From assembly GCA_023515745.1 (NCBI GenBank), contig JALECJ010000256.1, forward strand, positions 1,674,001-1,738,000: a stretch of DNA of 64,000 bases, written 5' to 3'. Position 1 is the first letter of the stretch. Each line of letters begins with the position of its first letter. Below the pieces are notes generated by a model that searched no databases, was not told the DNA's origin, and saw only the letters and a program-made list of their open reading frames with translations. Positions 11,855 to 24,403 of the stretch are shown here, one piece after another. This DNA is from Amoeboaphelidium protococcarum (lineage: Eukaryota > Aphelidiomycota > Aphelidea). Position numbers and translations under genes: made by a program.

Positions 11855-13552
11855 TCAGCAATGCACCTTGATACAGTCATCAGATGCTTTTCGCATGGCA
11901 ATGTCCAAATCAGCTTGTGTCTGCAGTGGCAAAAGTTCAACACGGTTAGATGCAGTCTTGTTTTCATAAGTCATATACTCAATCTCTGTTTGATTAGTGA
12001 CCAGGGCAATATGTTCCCGCATCACTTCAATGTTAACATTTCTGTCGACAGAAATCTCAGCCAATTCACTTCCACAGATGACATTGACCAGTATAAGTGA
12101 CCGCTCCTTGTTCTCCACATACTCATCAATAGTTTGTTGAGTGACATTAGGATCTTTTCTCAAGCGCATAGTTTGCATCTTTTGGCGCAATTCATTTTTT
12201 ATAGTCTTGCTGTCATTAAATGATTGGTCTTATGCTGAGGAATCCCCAGAGTGTGACGAGTTATCGCTTGGTCGACGCTTCCGAGTTTACGCAGGTGGTA
12301 AAGTGTAAATCTCGCGAAGACGGTCCTCTTTACTAGGAGCTTTGGCCGATTTCTGGTAGGTGGGGACACTTTCATCTTAAAATTCACTCACTTATGCACC
12401 TCCTTCTCCATTCAGATTGGGCTTGAAGAATTTCAAAACCAGCTGACTGTGACTGATGTACTTGGGTAGAGATAACAGATTAAATAGGTAGTGATTGAAA
12501 TCTTTGACGCGTGTCTTGGCCACTTAACGCGTGACATGCTCCACATTTCCAGGCATATACGGAATTATCCTTTTACTCTGATCATTCTGGCCAGCTTCCA
12601 AAGTGAACGTCTTCATTAGCTTTTGATGCAACTTGTAAAAGTCTTCATATGATCGATACACAACGTGAGTCTTACGAGTACGTTGCACTTTGATCTCAAG
12701 CACCACATAGTTGCCACGATCATCTTTCAAATACTCAAGCACAGAGGCTGTCATCAGCTTGTTCTTCTCCTTCTTTTGCGGATGACTCGCCATCATAATC
12801 TCCTTCCATTCAGATACTTTTGGTATACGCACGCGTCTACCATCAGACATTTTAATCACACCATATCCTTCGCCGTGTAGTATGTTAGCATTAGTGAGCG
12901 TAGCGTAAGAGACGGGAAGAAGTCCAATAACGCGTTTATCCACAACTCCATCTTCCTAAATAGAACTCTTACTTACCAGGTACCAATCTTTACTTTACGC
13001 GCACACGTAGACAATTTCGTCGCATCGACAAGACAACTCTTCCTACTGGTAAGACTCGAAATCTTGTACCACCTTGGCCTCGACTTCGTTAATAACCACT
13101 GGAATCTTATCTTTTGCAGAATTAGTATTGAAATGCTTATGCTAATTATTGTAAGAGTCTGCAGTAAGTGGCGGAGGAGGGGCATTATTACTACTGCTAG
13201 ATGAATCGCTATAAACCGAAGTCTGATCATTACTTGGCGATACAGGATTCTCCTACTATTTAACAGAGGTTTTACTATTAGCAACATTTTGCGCTCCTTC
13301 TATTACATCAGAGCTCAATATTCTAAAATACGACTTTGGCACCATTCCATATATCGATGCATCATACACAGATTCCACTTCATACCACTCTTCATCTACA
13401 CTCAATGTTATATTGAATGATGATCATTATGGATTGTTTCAACTACGATTCTTACCTGTGGCGTCCACAACGCGAAATTGATCTCCCACTCCAAATGACA
13501 ATTCATACTCTGACCCCTTGGTAAAAGGGAATGCTGCTGCAATTATTTTCAT
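11855..13552 (-). CDS. Bem1/Scd2-like polarity scaffold (SH3-SH3-PX-PB1)
   Basis: Two exons, 13456-13552 and 11855-13395, split by a 60-nt GT-AG intron (13396-13455, phase 1, ending TGTAG) inside the first SH3 domain. The product is 545 residues. SH3-1 spans about residues 5-62 (KGSEYELSFGVGDQF, EEWYEVE, GMVPKSYFRI). SH3-2 spans about 140-200 (EELSCRCDEIVYVCA, DWYLV, GLLPVSY). PX spans about 260-370 (VVYRSYEDFYKLHQKL). PB1 is at about 465-540 with the acidic OPCA-like TQADLDIAM. This exact order defines Bem1/Scd2, which links Cdc42 GTPase, its GEF Cdc24 and PAK kinases at sites of polarised growth. It is strong evidence for a fungal or near-fungal host. Confidence 0.93.
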
Positions 13553-13815
13553 TATTTTAATTATTTATTTACAATTGATTTAAATGCTTGCTTAGTATTA
13601 TTAGAAAGAGGTCAAGTTTAATTTGAACAAGGATGTTACACCGTCTGATCATTCAAGAATGGCAGTCACAGCAATTGGTTTAATGTCATCTGATTGGTTG
13701 GGTGGTGCTTCAAGCGAATGGCTAATTCTCAACAACGCCTAAAATAGAAAGATGTCTTTGGTATATTAGAATAATGCAAAAGGCAACTTAATATATCCAT
13801 TATTGTTTTGCAAAG

Positions 13816-15318
13816 TCACGATTGATTAAGAAGGGCCTCAGAAATTTTACAAACGCGTGTCAAGTCAATGAATCCAGGTTCGACGGTCCAGACCCCTGGT
13901 CTTTGGGGATCAGGAAATGGAAACAGCGCCAAGTTTCGCCATTCAGCATCCTGATGTTCATATCCATGCTGTTTAATCTTTTCCAAAGCATATTACATAG
14001 CTTTTTAAGGATTATCGCGCCAATAGTTGACAACATTTTGGTCTAACTTGCCCAATTCAGGCACAATATTCTGATCGAAAAATATTTCATGTGGTCTTAA
14101 GGGACGATTCCAGGCTTGAGGAGGACAGAATATCACAGTCTCTTCTGCATCATCACCAATCTAGTATTTACTGGCATGAAATACAAATGGCATAAACAAA
14201 TATTTGACATTGTTGAGTACCTTGATACAGACCTAATCATAGCGTGGATAGAGAAGTTTCCACATGCGCATCTCATCTTCAAGTAAATGTTCAGAGCCGG
14301 GATGCAAAGATTTTATCACACACATACGGCCATTGATATCAGCTGCCATAAACACAATTCCATCGCCACCAACCTTGAAATATCTATCAAACTTGAAGAA
14401 TTACTCAACGTCAACATTTGGCATCTTCAAACTTAGTTTAAATTCTCCGGGTAACTTTTAGTACGTGCATTAATAAGCACTCAAATAAGAATATTTGAAT
14501 CTTTCAGATAAGAATTTTAGGCCAACATTTTAGGGACTCTTTGCTAACTTATAGAGCACAGTACCCAAAGTGGATATTAATGCGTTTTCATCATGGCGAT
14601 ACACGCGAGAGTAATATACAGTTGATTAGAAGAGATCAGATACGCCATTGTCAGAACCATGAGCAGTATTACATAATTGGTCAATTTTGACACGATCTCT
14701 CTCAAGAATAGCTTCATTAGAATCCTCAAACCATAAGAAGCGCCAATTGACGTAATTGGACAAAATACCAATGACAAATCGGGTACCATACACCTAACGC
14801 ATCTCTAACATCTGCAAGCTGGCCTGATACAATACAAGATCATGACTTAAATCTATCACCTACTCAATGCAACTTTAAGGAACCATTACTTCACACACAC
14901 CTAATATTTGCATACAGTCAGGTGAGAGAAATACAACATCCGGCTAAGACTTACATGCCATTAACTGTTTACTTATAATCAAACGTGAAACTAAACCCAA
15001 TGAGCCATCAAAGACGCGCCGAACATACGTCAAAGCGTGTTGGACATACGTAAGAATATTCTCCTAGTCTTTCCAGTTCTCTGCAAAGTCTCCACTCTCA
15101 AATAAATTCCATAATGAACATTTCTCCAAGTCAAAATTAATCGTTTCATGAAATACAGGCAAGTCATCTTTGGTCTACTGAAATCGAAATTAGTACTCAG
15201 ACAATTACTTTTTAGCAATTCTGCCTTAGTAGAGAGAAGGAGTAGAGTTAGAGAAGGCACGTCTGCCCAGCGGAGGTAGCCCTTGCTTTAACTATGGCAT
15301 AGCTTATGTATTGGTCAT
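13816..15318 (-). CDS. Divergent protein-kinase-fold protein, unknown family
   Basis: 500 codons in one exon, ATG at 15318. The N-terminal 280 residues have no family I recognise (motifs include PVFHETINFDLEK and VNWRFLWFED). The C-terminal half has kinase-like landmarks in order: a Gly loop and ATP lysine (VGGDGIVFMAA, then MCVIKSL near residue 330), a helix-C glutamate (LLEDEMRMW), a catalytic loop of HxDxxxxN type (HQDAEWRNLAL near 450), and an FIDLTRV segment where DFG would be. The layout recalls kinase-like domains attached to Crinkler-type proteins (DUF5898-like); this is from memory and unverified. Whether it is active is unclear because DFG is replaced. Confidence 0.7.
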
Positions 15319-15599
15319 GATCAGATGCAGCACAAAAAGCCTTTCAATCTGCAAAAAGTAAGGAATGAAACACGTGTTTTCAACAAATATTGATTCCTAA
15401 ACGAAAAGCACATCAACTCTCGCCTCTCTTCGGTGCGATAAACGTCCTTTCAACCGTGTCGCGTGTGATCGTTCCTCTCGCTCAAACGTTCATTTTAATT
15501 CACCCGTTCTGTCCCGCTCTCTCTTTTTTACTCTTAATTTCCACTTGAACGGTGCGTAAGATTGTCTTATCAAAGTAAATTGTTTTTTAGTACTACAGT

Positions 15600-18500
15600 A
15601 TGTCTACGGAATCTTTGATTAGTGTAAGATCTACTGATACGCCTAAAGAGTTGAATGAAGCTCAGCATTCGGTAAAGGTTAGTGCGTACCATCTGCATCA
15701 GAAGTTGAAGGTTGACTTGTCCGCGTTGAAGGATGCACCTGCTCGTCTGTCTACTACGATGGATGCACTAAAGTATGCGGCTTAGATTGTGAATGAATTG
15801 CGTCATACCTTTTCTCCTAAGGATTACTACGAGCTGTATATGTCTGCTTTTGATCATTTGCAAGGGCTGTAAATCTTCTTGACCGAGTACAGTACTAAGG
15901 ATGCCGACTGGAAGGTGGCGCCCAACTCCTCAGATTCGTAAATTAACTTGGACGCCAATGGTCAGCAGGTGATCCCTGAAGGGTAGTCTGCCTCTTCTGA
16001 AGAAGTCGAGGTGTCAAAGGAGAATTCCAAATAGTAGTCCAAGTCCGGTGCTAATTCTATGAACCCGTTGGATAAGATCAAGAAAACTGACTCGGATTTG
16101 TATGAGATTGTGCAGTACTAGACTGCTGTACTTCCAAGAATGTATTTGCTCATCACTGTTGGATGTGTTTATGCTTAATTGAAGCCGGAGAGTGCCGAAG
16201 ATTATCTCTCTGACATGCTTGAGATGTGTCGCGGTATCCAACATCCTACCAGGGGACTGTTCTTGCGTTATTATCTGTAGCAATGTACAAAGCAGTTGAT
16301 GGACTCTCTACCTCTGGAGAAGGCTGTCGAATTTCTGCTGACCAACTTCACGGAGATGAACAAGTTATGGGTGAGAATGCAGTATCAAGGCCTTAGTCGT
16401 GATCGTCCAAAGAGAGAGCAGGAGCGTAAAGAGCTGCGTCTACTGGTTGGTTTGAATTTGGTCAGATTGTCTTAATTGCCTGATGTGACCTTGGATTTGT
16501 ATAAGAGCAAGATACTGCCTCGCGTCTTGGAATAGATTGTGTCTTGTAAGGATGTGATTGGGTAAGAGTATCTGATGGAGGCTATTAGTCAAGTGTTTTC
16601 TGATGAATTTCATTTAGGAACTTTGGATGAACTGTTGTCTGCTATTGGCAAGTTTAATCCGTAGGTGAGTACCAAGAATATAGTGATCTCTTTTGTAGAT
16701 AGACTAGTTGCTTACTTTAAGCAGTAGTAGCAATAGGAAGATGGCAGCAGCAAGTAGAATTCATCCCAAGAGAGTGAAGCCGTTAAAGTTGACTTTAATT
16801 TGTTTGAGGTGTTCTGGTAGCCAATTTCTGCAGTGCTGAGTGAAAGACTTGATTTGCCAATGGATGATGTCACGGCGCTGTTGATATCAATGTTGAATAT
16901 CGCGTTGAATGTCTATGGAGACCAGTTGGATTTTGTTCATCAGATCTTCAAGTTTGCCGCAGAGAGGTTCAAGTAGGCGAAAATTGAAGAACTATCGCAG
17001 CATGCCACCAAAAAGTTGATTCTTGAATTCATTCGTCTACCGCTCGATGTCTATCCATCTATATTGACCGTATTGAGAGATGTTGATTTATCTAAATCTT
17101 ATGGTAGATTCATCTGCATTTAGCCGTTTAATGTTCGTCAGGCTGCCAGCATTATCATTTGCAACAAGATGATTGAGAAGAGACTCTAAACTTCACTGGT
17201 TACGCAATCGGATGTTTAGTTGGTATTTGGAGAGTATTTGAACACTATGGTGAAGGACTAGCCAGATGGCCAGACGCCTGATCAAACATCTGACTTCTTT
17301 GCTGATGAGTAGAATTTGTTGTGCAGAGTGATGCTGTTGGTTAATGCTGAGCTGGCTGAGAAGGCGGACTCTAAAGACTTGGATCTGGATTAAAAGTTTG
17401 TATTGTTGGGTATTTTGAAAAAGTTTATTCAGGAAGGTGGATCTATGAGAATGAAGTATACAATCCCGACTTTTGTGACTCTGTGTACATAGTTAAGTAT
17501 TGAGTATGCTTCAGTGGTGTCAGATGCTGGTGAGAGGAATGAGAAATTGGGCACTTTGTTCAAGTTTTTGCATTAGACTATATCACTGTTGGGTAGATAT
17601 TATCCATTGATTGCTCTGAAGTATTATCTGTATCCGTTGGAAGCCAATTTGTATTCTAAAGACTAACCTTCGCCATTTGTTGGTCATGAAATGGCGGCTT
17701 ATGAGTTTTTAGTATCTGCATTCTCCATCTACGAAGATTCAGTATCGTAGACTCATGAATAGTTAGTGTTTTTGCAAGTTCTCATCAAGATCATGTATGC
17801 GATTAGTAATCAAGGTGTTCTCGGCAAGGATAATTATGATACTCTGAGCACCAAAGTCGCTTTGTATTGCTCCAGATTGCTGAGAAAGTGGGATCAGGCA
17901 CGTCTGGTTGCTAAATGCAGTAGCCTTTTCTGGGGAAGGGAGCCAGTGGCATAGTCTGTGTTCCAGAAGGCTTTTATCAATGTTGATGCCGGTTAACGAG
18001 TTGGTGCTGTTGGAGGCTCGGCGACCGAGGATGAAGACGATGAAGATGTTGACTCTGAATAGGCCACTGGTGGAGATCCATTTGCTAGTGCTCAAGCCGG
18101 TATGACTGCATTAAGTGATAATCTGGACGAAATGATGATTGGCGGTGGCTGGTCAGAGCCAAATTCAGCAACCGAAACAACTGCATAAAGTTCTTTTGGT
18201 TAGTAGAAGGCTAAATCGGGGAAGAAGAGCAGAAAAGATTAGACCAAGAGTAATGCTTTGGATCTTTCACCAAGTTCCTCTTCTCAATAGTCCACTACTG
18301 CTTTGGAAGTGTATCGCGATCCTAAGAGAACTTTGGAGTGTTTACAGAAGGCTTTGAAGATTGCAGATGCTTGTATGGACCAGTTGATTAATGCCGAACT
18401 ATTTATCGACATTTTGAATTGGTATGTGCATTGGTTCCTAAAAGGAGTGCCATCAGTAACTGCAAAGTATGTGAATGGTTTGATTGATTTGATCTTTAGC

Positions 18501-18872
18501 AATTTATAATCTGTTGCTAGTGATAATGCTGCTGGATCGTTGGATAGCAGTGTGAAGAGTGATGGAAATATGTTTGGCGCATCGTTGATCACCGGCATTG
18601 ATATGGTTGTCATTAGATCTGATCAAGGACAGGCTGTTGGTGATAAACAGTTGCCTGAAACTCCTCTATCCAAGATTGAGGCGTATTTCAAGAGAACTCT
18701 GCAACATCTGCAGAATAGAAAGACTGCCAGTCTGAACGGAGATGAGCCTTCTGCAGTGTCATCTGATATCTGGCGCTCTATTGCCGTGGAAAAGGTACTT
18801 GAGTAGGTGACTGCATCGAGTTAAAAGTCCACTGTCGTTGCAAAGAAGGTCTCGCCTTCTCCGTAGAGTTGA
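15600..18872 (+). CDS. VPS35: Retromer subunit Vps35
   Basis: 1,090 codons in one exon, ATG at 15600 and TGA at 18870. Vps35 is the helical-solenoid core of the retromer cargo-selective trimer with Vps26 and Vps29, which recycles receptors from endosomes to the Golgi. The N-terminus shows the family signature ([20 protein letters not shown]) and the Vps26-binding [10 protein letters not shown] motif near residue 178 (canonical PRLYLL). The C-terminal half retains Vps35 solenoid sequences such as [19 protein letters not shown]-like repeats and [11 protein letters not shown]-like helices. It is longer than usual (about 800-950) owing to a Q-rich insert and an acidic/Ser-rich insert (about residues 795-900). 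Several Q runs are encoded by TAG. Confidence 0.96.
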
Positions 18873-18960
18873 AGATTGAATTTAAGTTCTAATGACAAGA
18901 GATATAGTAGGAGTCGAAATGAATCAATGAGCAATACGTATTTTGTAATGACCAATTAGT

Positions 18961-19239
18961 TCATTCATCTGTCAGTTTCGCTTCCAAATCCTTAATCTTC
19001 TGCTTCAGTTGAGCATTCTCAGACTTCAGTTACTCTACTTGATCACTAGAGGGAGAGGTAGGAGATGAAGGTGCAGAACCGTGAGTGTTAACAGCCAAAC
19101 TCTTGACAATGTACTCCAATGCATTCTCTGGCTTCTCCTATTCTTCATACAGGTGCATAAGAGCGTTAGTCAGAGCATCGATAACGCCATCCTTGTCCAA
19201 AAACTTGCGAAACTCTTCTTTCCTACTTTCCACTGACAT
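18961..19239 (-). CDS. c-Myc-binding protein (AMY-1/MYCBP) homologue
   Basis: A 92-residue protein. The family start is clear: SRKEEFRKFLDKDGVIDALT followed by LMHLYEE and KPENALEYIVKSL. An S/P linker and a C-terminal coiled coil (QLKSENAQLKQKIKDLEAKL) follow. In animals MYCBP binds Myc and A-kinase anchoring proteins and is tied to cilia and flagella; a flagellar or AKAP-type role is therefore possible here, but that is inference. Two Gln are TAG/TAA, so under the standard code this gene would be invisible. It shares a 309-bp divergent promoter with the ATAD5-like gene. Confidence 0.87.
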
Positions 19240-19548
19240 ATTAAATCTAAATAAACCGGCTGAGATATTTACAATTACAAAAATTTTATAACAGTAATGG
19301 ACAAGTTTAAAGCGAAATTGATAAAGGGGAAAAGGGATCCGTTCACCAAAGGAACTAACTGTCGCGTCCTCGAAAGCTGCGAACGTTTCGAATGTGAATT
19401 CTGTTCTGGTGCGGAAAAGCAAAGCGATCGCGTTTTGGCTGTGAAGGACGCGTTCTCTTTCTCTCTCTTTCTCAACATGTCTTTTCTCTTCTCTCCATCA
19501 ACTCAATAGTAAAGTTGAAACAAGCTTTAATAGAATTGAAAAGTTGTC
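19240..19548. promoter_or_regulatory. Divergent promoter with ACGCGT box (MYCBP / ATAD5-like)
   Basis: This spacer holds a CpG-rich island (about 19340-19455) with gatcgcgtt and an ACGCGT at 19448-19453, about 100 bp before the ATAD5-like start. ACGCGT is the MluI cell-cycle box bound by MBF in fungi, so G1/S control is plausible. That is inference from sequence only. Confidence 0.45.
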
Positions 19549-22230
19549 ATGTCTAAAGACTTTGATGATCCTTCGAAGCCTTTGACGGATGGTAAAAAGA
19601 AATCTGATAAATCTATGCAGAGTAAACTGTCTTTTGGCACCAAAAAGGTTATTGCAAAGAAGAAAGTTGAAGCTGATGTCAAGTCCTATAGTTGTGAACA
19701 GAGAAAAGTCAGACTTGATGATGCAATTTGCATTGATTTGGAAAAGCCTTCTGATCAGAGTAAAAGAATCAAATTTGCTAACTCTGATAATGACTCTAGA
19801 TTGCTAAAAGACTCTACCATCAACTAATACAACGATGATCTTAGTCTCCTTAATGATGACATTATCATCGTTTCAGAGGTGAAGAGTGGTCGAAAGCGAA
19901 AAAGTCTCGCTGAAACAGAAGTGTCTCTGGATCCTCCGAGGGAACAGTCAAGCAGTCAATGTGTTTATAGAGCATCTCCATAAGTTGGTCACTCTAAAAG
20001 ATATAAATTATCTTAGCCGGAGAAGACTGCTGTTCCTCACTTGGCCGATTCTTGTAGATAAGAAGTTAAATCTAAAGTTGGTTAATGGGTTAAAGATGCC
20101 GCCTTCCCTTCATTCTTCAATAATCATGTTGCTCAATCCTCTTCAATATCATTAGACGCGTTTTCATATTCAGAATGTCATCGTTTCTCTATCCCAAAGT
20201 CTGCATCAGTCCTCTCCGTGGTAAACGGCGATTAATCAGTGATTTCTGATTACAAGAATCGGAATATTGAGATTGCTCCAAGTGGTTTCTTCTCCAATGA
20301 GCGCCGTATCATATCTAACGATTAAAATAGCAACAATAAAAGAGTGTCATTATAGAGTGTCAGTTGCGACAGATTATGGGTCGATCTATTTTCACCAAAG
20401 AATTTAGATGAGTTGTGCGTTGCCTTGGAGGATCAACCCAAGATTGATTTTATTAGTCATTGGCTTCAATCCTATAAAATTTCTGGATCTGATACTCATG
20501 CTGCTGACAGTGTGGATATACTTTCTCAAATGTATAATTCCAAAAGAGACCATGGTAAACGAAGTTTGTACAATGAAAAGGATTTTGTGGTGCCAGACGG
20601 TTATAATTCAGATTCAGATTTTGAAAATGATTAGTCAAAGTACAAGTTGAGTCAGAAGAAATAGAAGTAGAAGACGAATGGCCGCTTTATATTACCATTG
20701 GAGCAGTCTCTATTTGATTTGGTTGGTAACATGAAGAGTTACGCGTAGTTATGCGAAAATAAGGCTTTCGATGACCTTCTTGCCAATCGACACTGCACCT
20801 CTGCTATTCTGTTGTATTCTCCCACAAGCACGTGCAAATCCTCCATTGTATATGCTGCTGCTAAATAATTCAATTTTGATGTTATTGAGTTGAATCCGGC
20901 CACTGCTGGCACAATGATGAAGAACCGAAGTGGATCTGAAATGGCGATGGCCGTCGGTGAAAGCTTATCCAGTTTTAACGTTTAGAGAACTTGGAATGAG
21001 ACAACGGTTCAATCTAGCAAGACTGGCTCTTCACTTAAAGATGAGGTGGTATAGAAGAAGAGTTCTACACTCACATCCTTCTTCTCTGCAAAGCCCTCGG
21101 TTAAATCTTAGAAGTCTACGTCTAATCTCTAGCCTCAGAAGCCTCAGAAACTCAAGTAGGATACTATGATTTTCATCAAAGATGTTGATATTTGCTTCAA
21201 TCAAGATACCAATTTCTGGAATACTGTAATGCAGTTTGTATAATCTACTTAATCTCCTATCATTCTAAGTACCTCTGATCTGAAGTATCTACCTCAAGCT
21301 GTGGCTAATGAGTTGGACTCACTGGACTCAAAGCTACGCCTCATTACTCTTCAACCTCAAAAGCAAGTCATCCCGAAATTCGTGTAAAAGAGCCTATAGT
21401 CTCACTTTAATATTGATGTGCCTTCTGATATACTTGATGGTTTGTGTAAGTCTTTCGATTACAATTTGAAGGCTATACTGAACAATCTGCAGTTTCTCTG
21501 CTTAAAGGATTCAATACCCTCTCCTCTTGTTCCTTAAAATGATGTCAATGATGTGAATGTTGACTGTATGAAGATTGAATGCATTAATGAAGAACACGCT
21601 GAATTTGATATTGGATTATATGAGAGAAGATCTTGTGTGGCAATGATGGATTCTCTAGTTAGTTAGAAAGTCTCTGAATTTTCTGGTCCTATTCAGCTTC
21701 TTGGAGCAGCGTCTGTGCCATTAGAAGAAGCTGCAGATCTGCTATGCGACAGAATGTATATCCAGCTCGACCCAGATCCAGATCCAGATAGTATGGAAGT
21801 TATGGCTGGTTATGCATGGAATCCTCTTGTGAATTAGTTATGCCAAACTCTATGTTCAGACTTGACTGAAGATGAAATTAAATTCTGTGACTTTACTCCT
21901 TATGCTCCACTGATATAAATAGTTGATTTTTAGAATCTCGGTACTGTCGTTGAAAGTTCTAGTTACATAGATGTTATATTGTAAGCTCATTATGGCAGTA
22001 ATCGCAGTGCTCAATAGTTGTAAAATTTTCTAATTAATGATATTGATTGTGGATTGCGCAGATCTAGAAGGTCCCTTAGACGCATCCAAGAAGATGCTTA
22101 GTCCAAGGTTGAATCAGAACCATATTTTGATATATTCTACCGGTACCCAGAGATGGAAAAGAATCTTATTAATGGACGTGGTAAGATTGGGACGACTGTA
22201 TCAAACTGCGAATCAATTCTCACTGGATGA
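19549..22230 (+). CDS. Elg1/ATAD5-like PCNA-unloading clamp-loader subunit
   Basis: 893 codons in one exon. The N-terminus carries a PIP-box-like QSKLSF, which in the family binds PCNA. The AAA+ region starts with LWVDLFSPKNLDEL, the RFC-large-subunit-type lead-in (residues about 265-280). The P-loop position reads LLYSPTSTCKSSIVYAAA with Lys430, followed by FDVIELNPATAGTMMKNRSG, which matches the ATAD5 pattern xVFEVNxSxxRSG. Walker B and sensor 1 are MIFIKDVDICF and PIILSTSD. The C-terminal part is poorly conserved, as in known Elg1. The complex removes PCNA from chromatin after replication. Oddity: both glycines of the P-loop are replaced. Rad24 or Ctf18 are less likely given the FEVN-type motif. 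Confidence 0.82.
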
Positions 22231-22315
22231 TGCAAGTTGTGAAAGTTAAATCATGTAAATAACAATCATTGGTTAGCATTTATACTTTATTATTGTACTA
22301 AAACAGTCATTTTCA

Positions 22316-22855
22316 TCACAGAGACCTATAGAATGCACTAACAAGATGCTTGAACAATGGAATCTCCTTGGCCTTTTGCAGCATCGGGACGTGATCATCA
22401 ACAAAGTTATCAAAAACGCGCCATAAAAGTCTCTTGAAGGTTCCCCATTACTTCTAGCCATCCTGTTATCTCTCAAGCTCTACATTGGATTACTACATTA
22501 GACGCAATCCTTTGAAATTATTGGATAGAACATTTTCATTGCGCAGCGCAGTAAATTTAGTAGAATCCTGCTGGTAATCACGCACGCTCTCACCAATGGC
22601 ACGCTACCAGTCAAACTTCTCCAAAAATCTCTCCCATCTCTACGCCAACCTCTCCGTTCGTGTCTTGGGCTTGTATCTATAACTACCAACACTTTTCTGA
22701 ATCTTCCCATCTTTATTCACCACCTAGGGAGGTAGCTCCATCTACCTGGTATATTCTCGTGTATCTGTGAGAATGCCAAATTTATTTTCATTGTATGCCG
22801 CAGCTAATCCAACGACTACCAGCGCCAAGAGGCAGTAGATTGTATGTATCCTCAT
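22316..22855 (-). CDS. Small secreted protein, unknown
   Basis: 179 codons ending in tandem TGATGA. A clear signal peptide (MRIHTIYCLLALVVVGLAAA) predicts entry to the secretory pathway. The mature part is basic and helical (YRYKPKTRTERLAQRWERFL, KEIPLFKHLVSAFYRSL), without Cys pairs or transmembrane segments. I recognise no family. Seven or more Gln are TAR codons, in keeping with neighbouring genes, so it is a native gene rather than a recent transfer. Confidence 0.65.
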
Positions 22856-23019
22856 CTTTTTACAACGAAAATAACAGATTACAAATTTACAAGATATATA
22901 TTTACTAAATGGCGAGAATTTACAGTGAATAAAGAGGCGCTCACAACGCATAATTATAAAAAGAGTACGCTTGATCTAGAGCCCCTGAAATGCCAATAGG
23001 ACACCCCTACTTCTAGTGA

Positions 23020-24138
23020 TCAGCACAACTATTACCGCAGCTTCCTAAACTAATGCAACTAGATAGTCGTTCCATTCAGTAGCAAGTCACCGACAATATC
23101 TTGATATTATTTGTGATTGATATTCTTGCCAAGATATCCATTTTATATGCACAACAAGAACAACTATCTTCCAAAGTAATCATGTTGGAATGAACCTAAG
23201 GCCACGGACACTTAATTACCTGTTACATCAAGTAAGTATGCAAAATACTTCAACACATGACTGCAAGGTGTTAACCATTGATATCTATCAACAACAGCGC
23301 GGTACTCATTCTACGCCAACTCCTAATTACCTTGACAGAGGTGAATGAGAATAGTCAGCTCTGACAGGTAAAACACGTCTCTAAAATCAAAACCATTTGA
23401 AGTTAGAATATTTACGTGTCGTGTCAATTATTTACACTAATTCAGATATTAAATGGCAGCTTCATATTGACCACTTGTGTACCGTTCATGAGCATTTATA
23501 TATTATTATAAGAAATTGGCCTTATCAAATTCACGATTTCCACTCAAGATATTTAGAGCACCTTAGTAATCACCATTCAAAATCACATCCAACGCCATTT
23601 GGTGACAATCACTAGACATTTTCTGATTGTAGTTAAACTAGTGAGTAAGCAATCCATCCACATGAACAATAAAATTTTAAAGCTGTTCATTCCCATCCAA
23701 CGTAGATTTAATACCCATAACTTCATCAACAACACCAATTAGATACTAATAGTCTTTACCACTCAAAGCTTCATACAAAAGCGCTGCACGTAAACAGTCT
23801 TGATCGTCCTAAAAACGTGCCAAAGTCACAGCTTCATTAAAATGTAATCTTGCGCCATCATAATCCCCATCAGTAAAACATTCAATTCCTCTTTATAGAA
23901 CTTTATTTTGCAAACTCAAAACTTCATTCTATTGCTATGGATGAAGTGGCTATTATAAGGATTCAACATCAAATATGTCAAGTAATTGGCGAAAATCCAT
24001 CTACATCAATTGAAGCATCTCCTGACCAGGTGCAGCAGCGAAGTCTTTATTCTGAGCAATAAAAGCAAGCAGTTGATCAATATTATCTAAACCATTCTCT
24101 TGAACAAATCGCCGCAGATTAATACAGTTTACAGTCAT
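23020..24138 (-). CDS. Helical-repeat protein, unknown
   Basis: 372 codons in one exon, ATG at 24138 and TGA at 23020-23022. The composition suggests antiparallel helical pairs of TPR or similar type, for example IECFTDGDYDGARLHFNEAV, ALDVILNGDYQGALNILSG and YTSGQYEAAIQYLNQCKQL, each with the G-x-Y-x-x-A pattern seen at TPR turn positions. There is no signal peptide and no transmembrane segment. The frame stays open for 373 codons with many TAR codons, and its repeat pattern argues against chance. A role as a scaffold in protein complexes is inferred only from the repeat type. Confidence 0.65.
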
Positions 24139-24403
24139 ATCGCTGCACTTCAAAATGATAGGAAGTTGTAATACTCAGCTTAGATGGGATACACCCGATA
24201 GCCATGAAAGGGGGAAGTACGTTGAAACAAAAAGGTCGCGATCGGCCATTTTGCAGAGAAATCGGTCAAATAGAAAATAGTTTTTGTCGCGTTTTCCCCT
24301 TTGAGCCTTCTAAAGCCATTCAAAGCGCGTTTCTCCTTGCAAGAGAAAACTTGAGAAAACAAGTCAAAATACTTTTTTGCAAGTTAAGCCACGATATTAC
24401 AGA

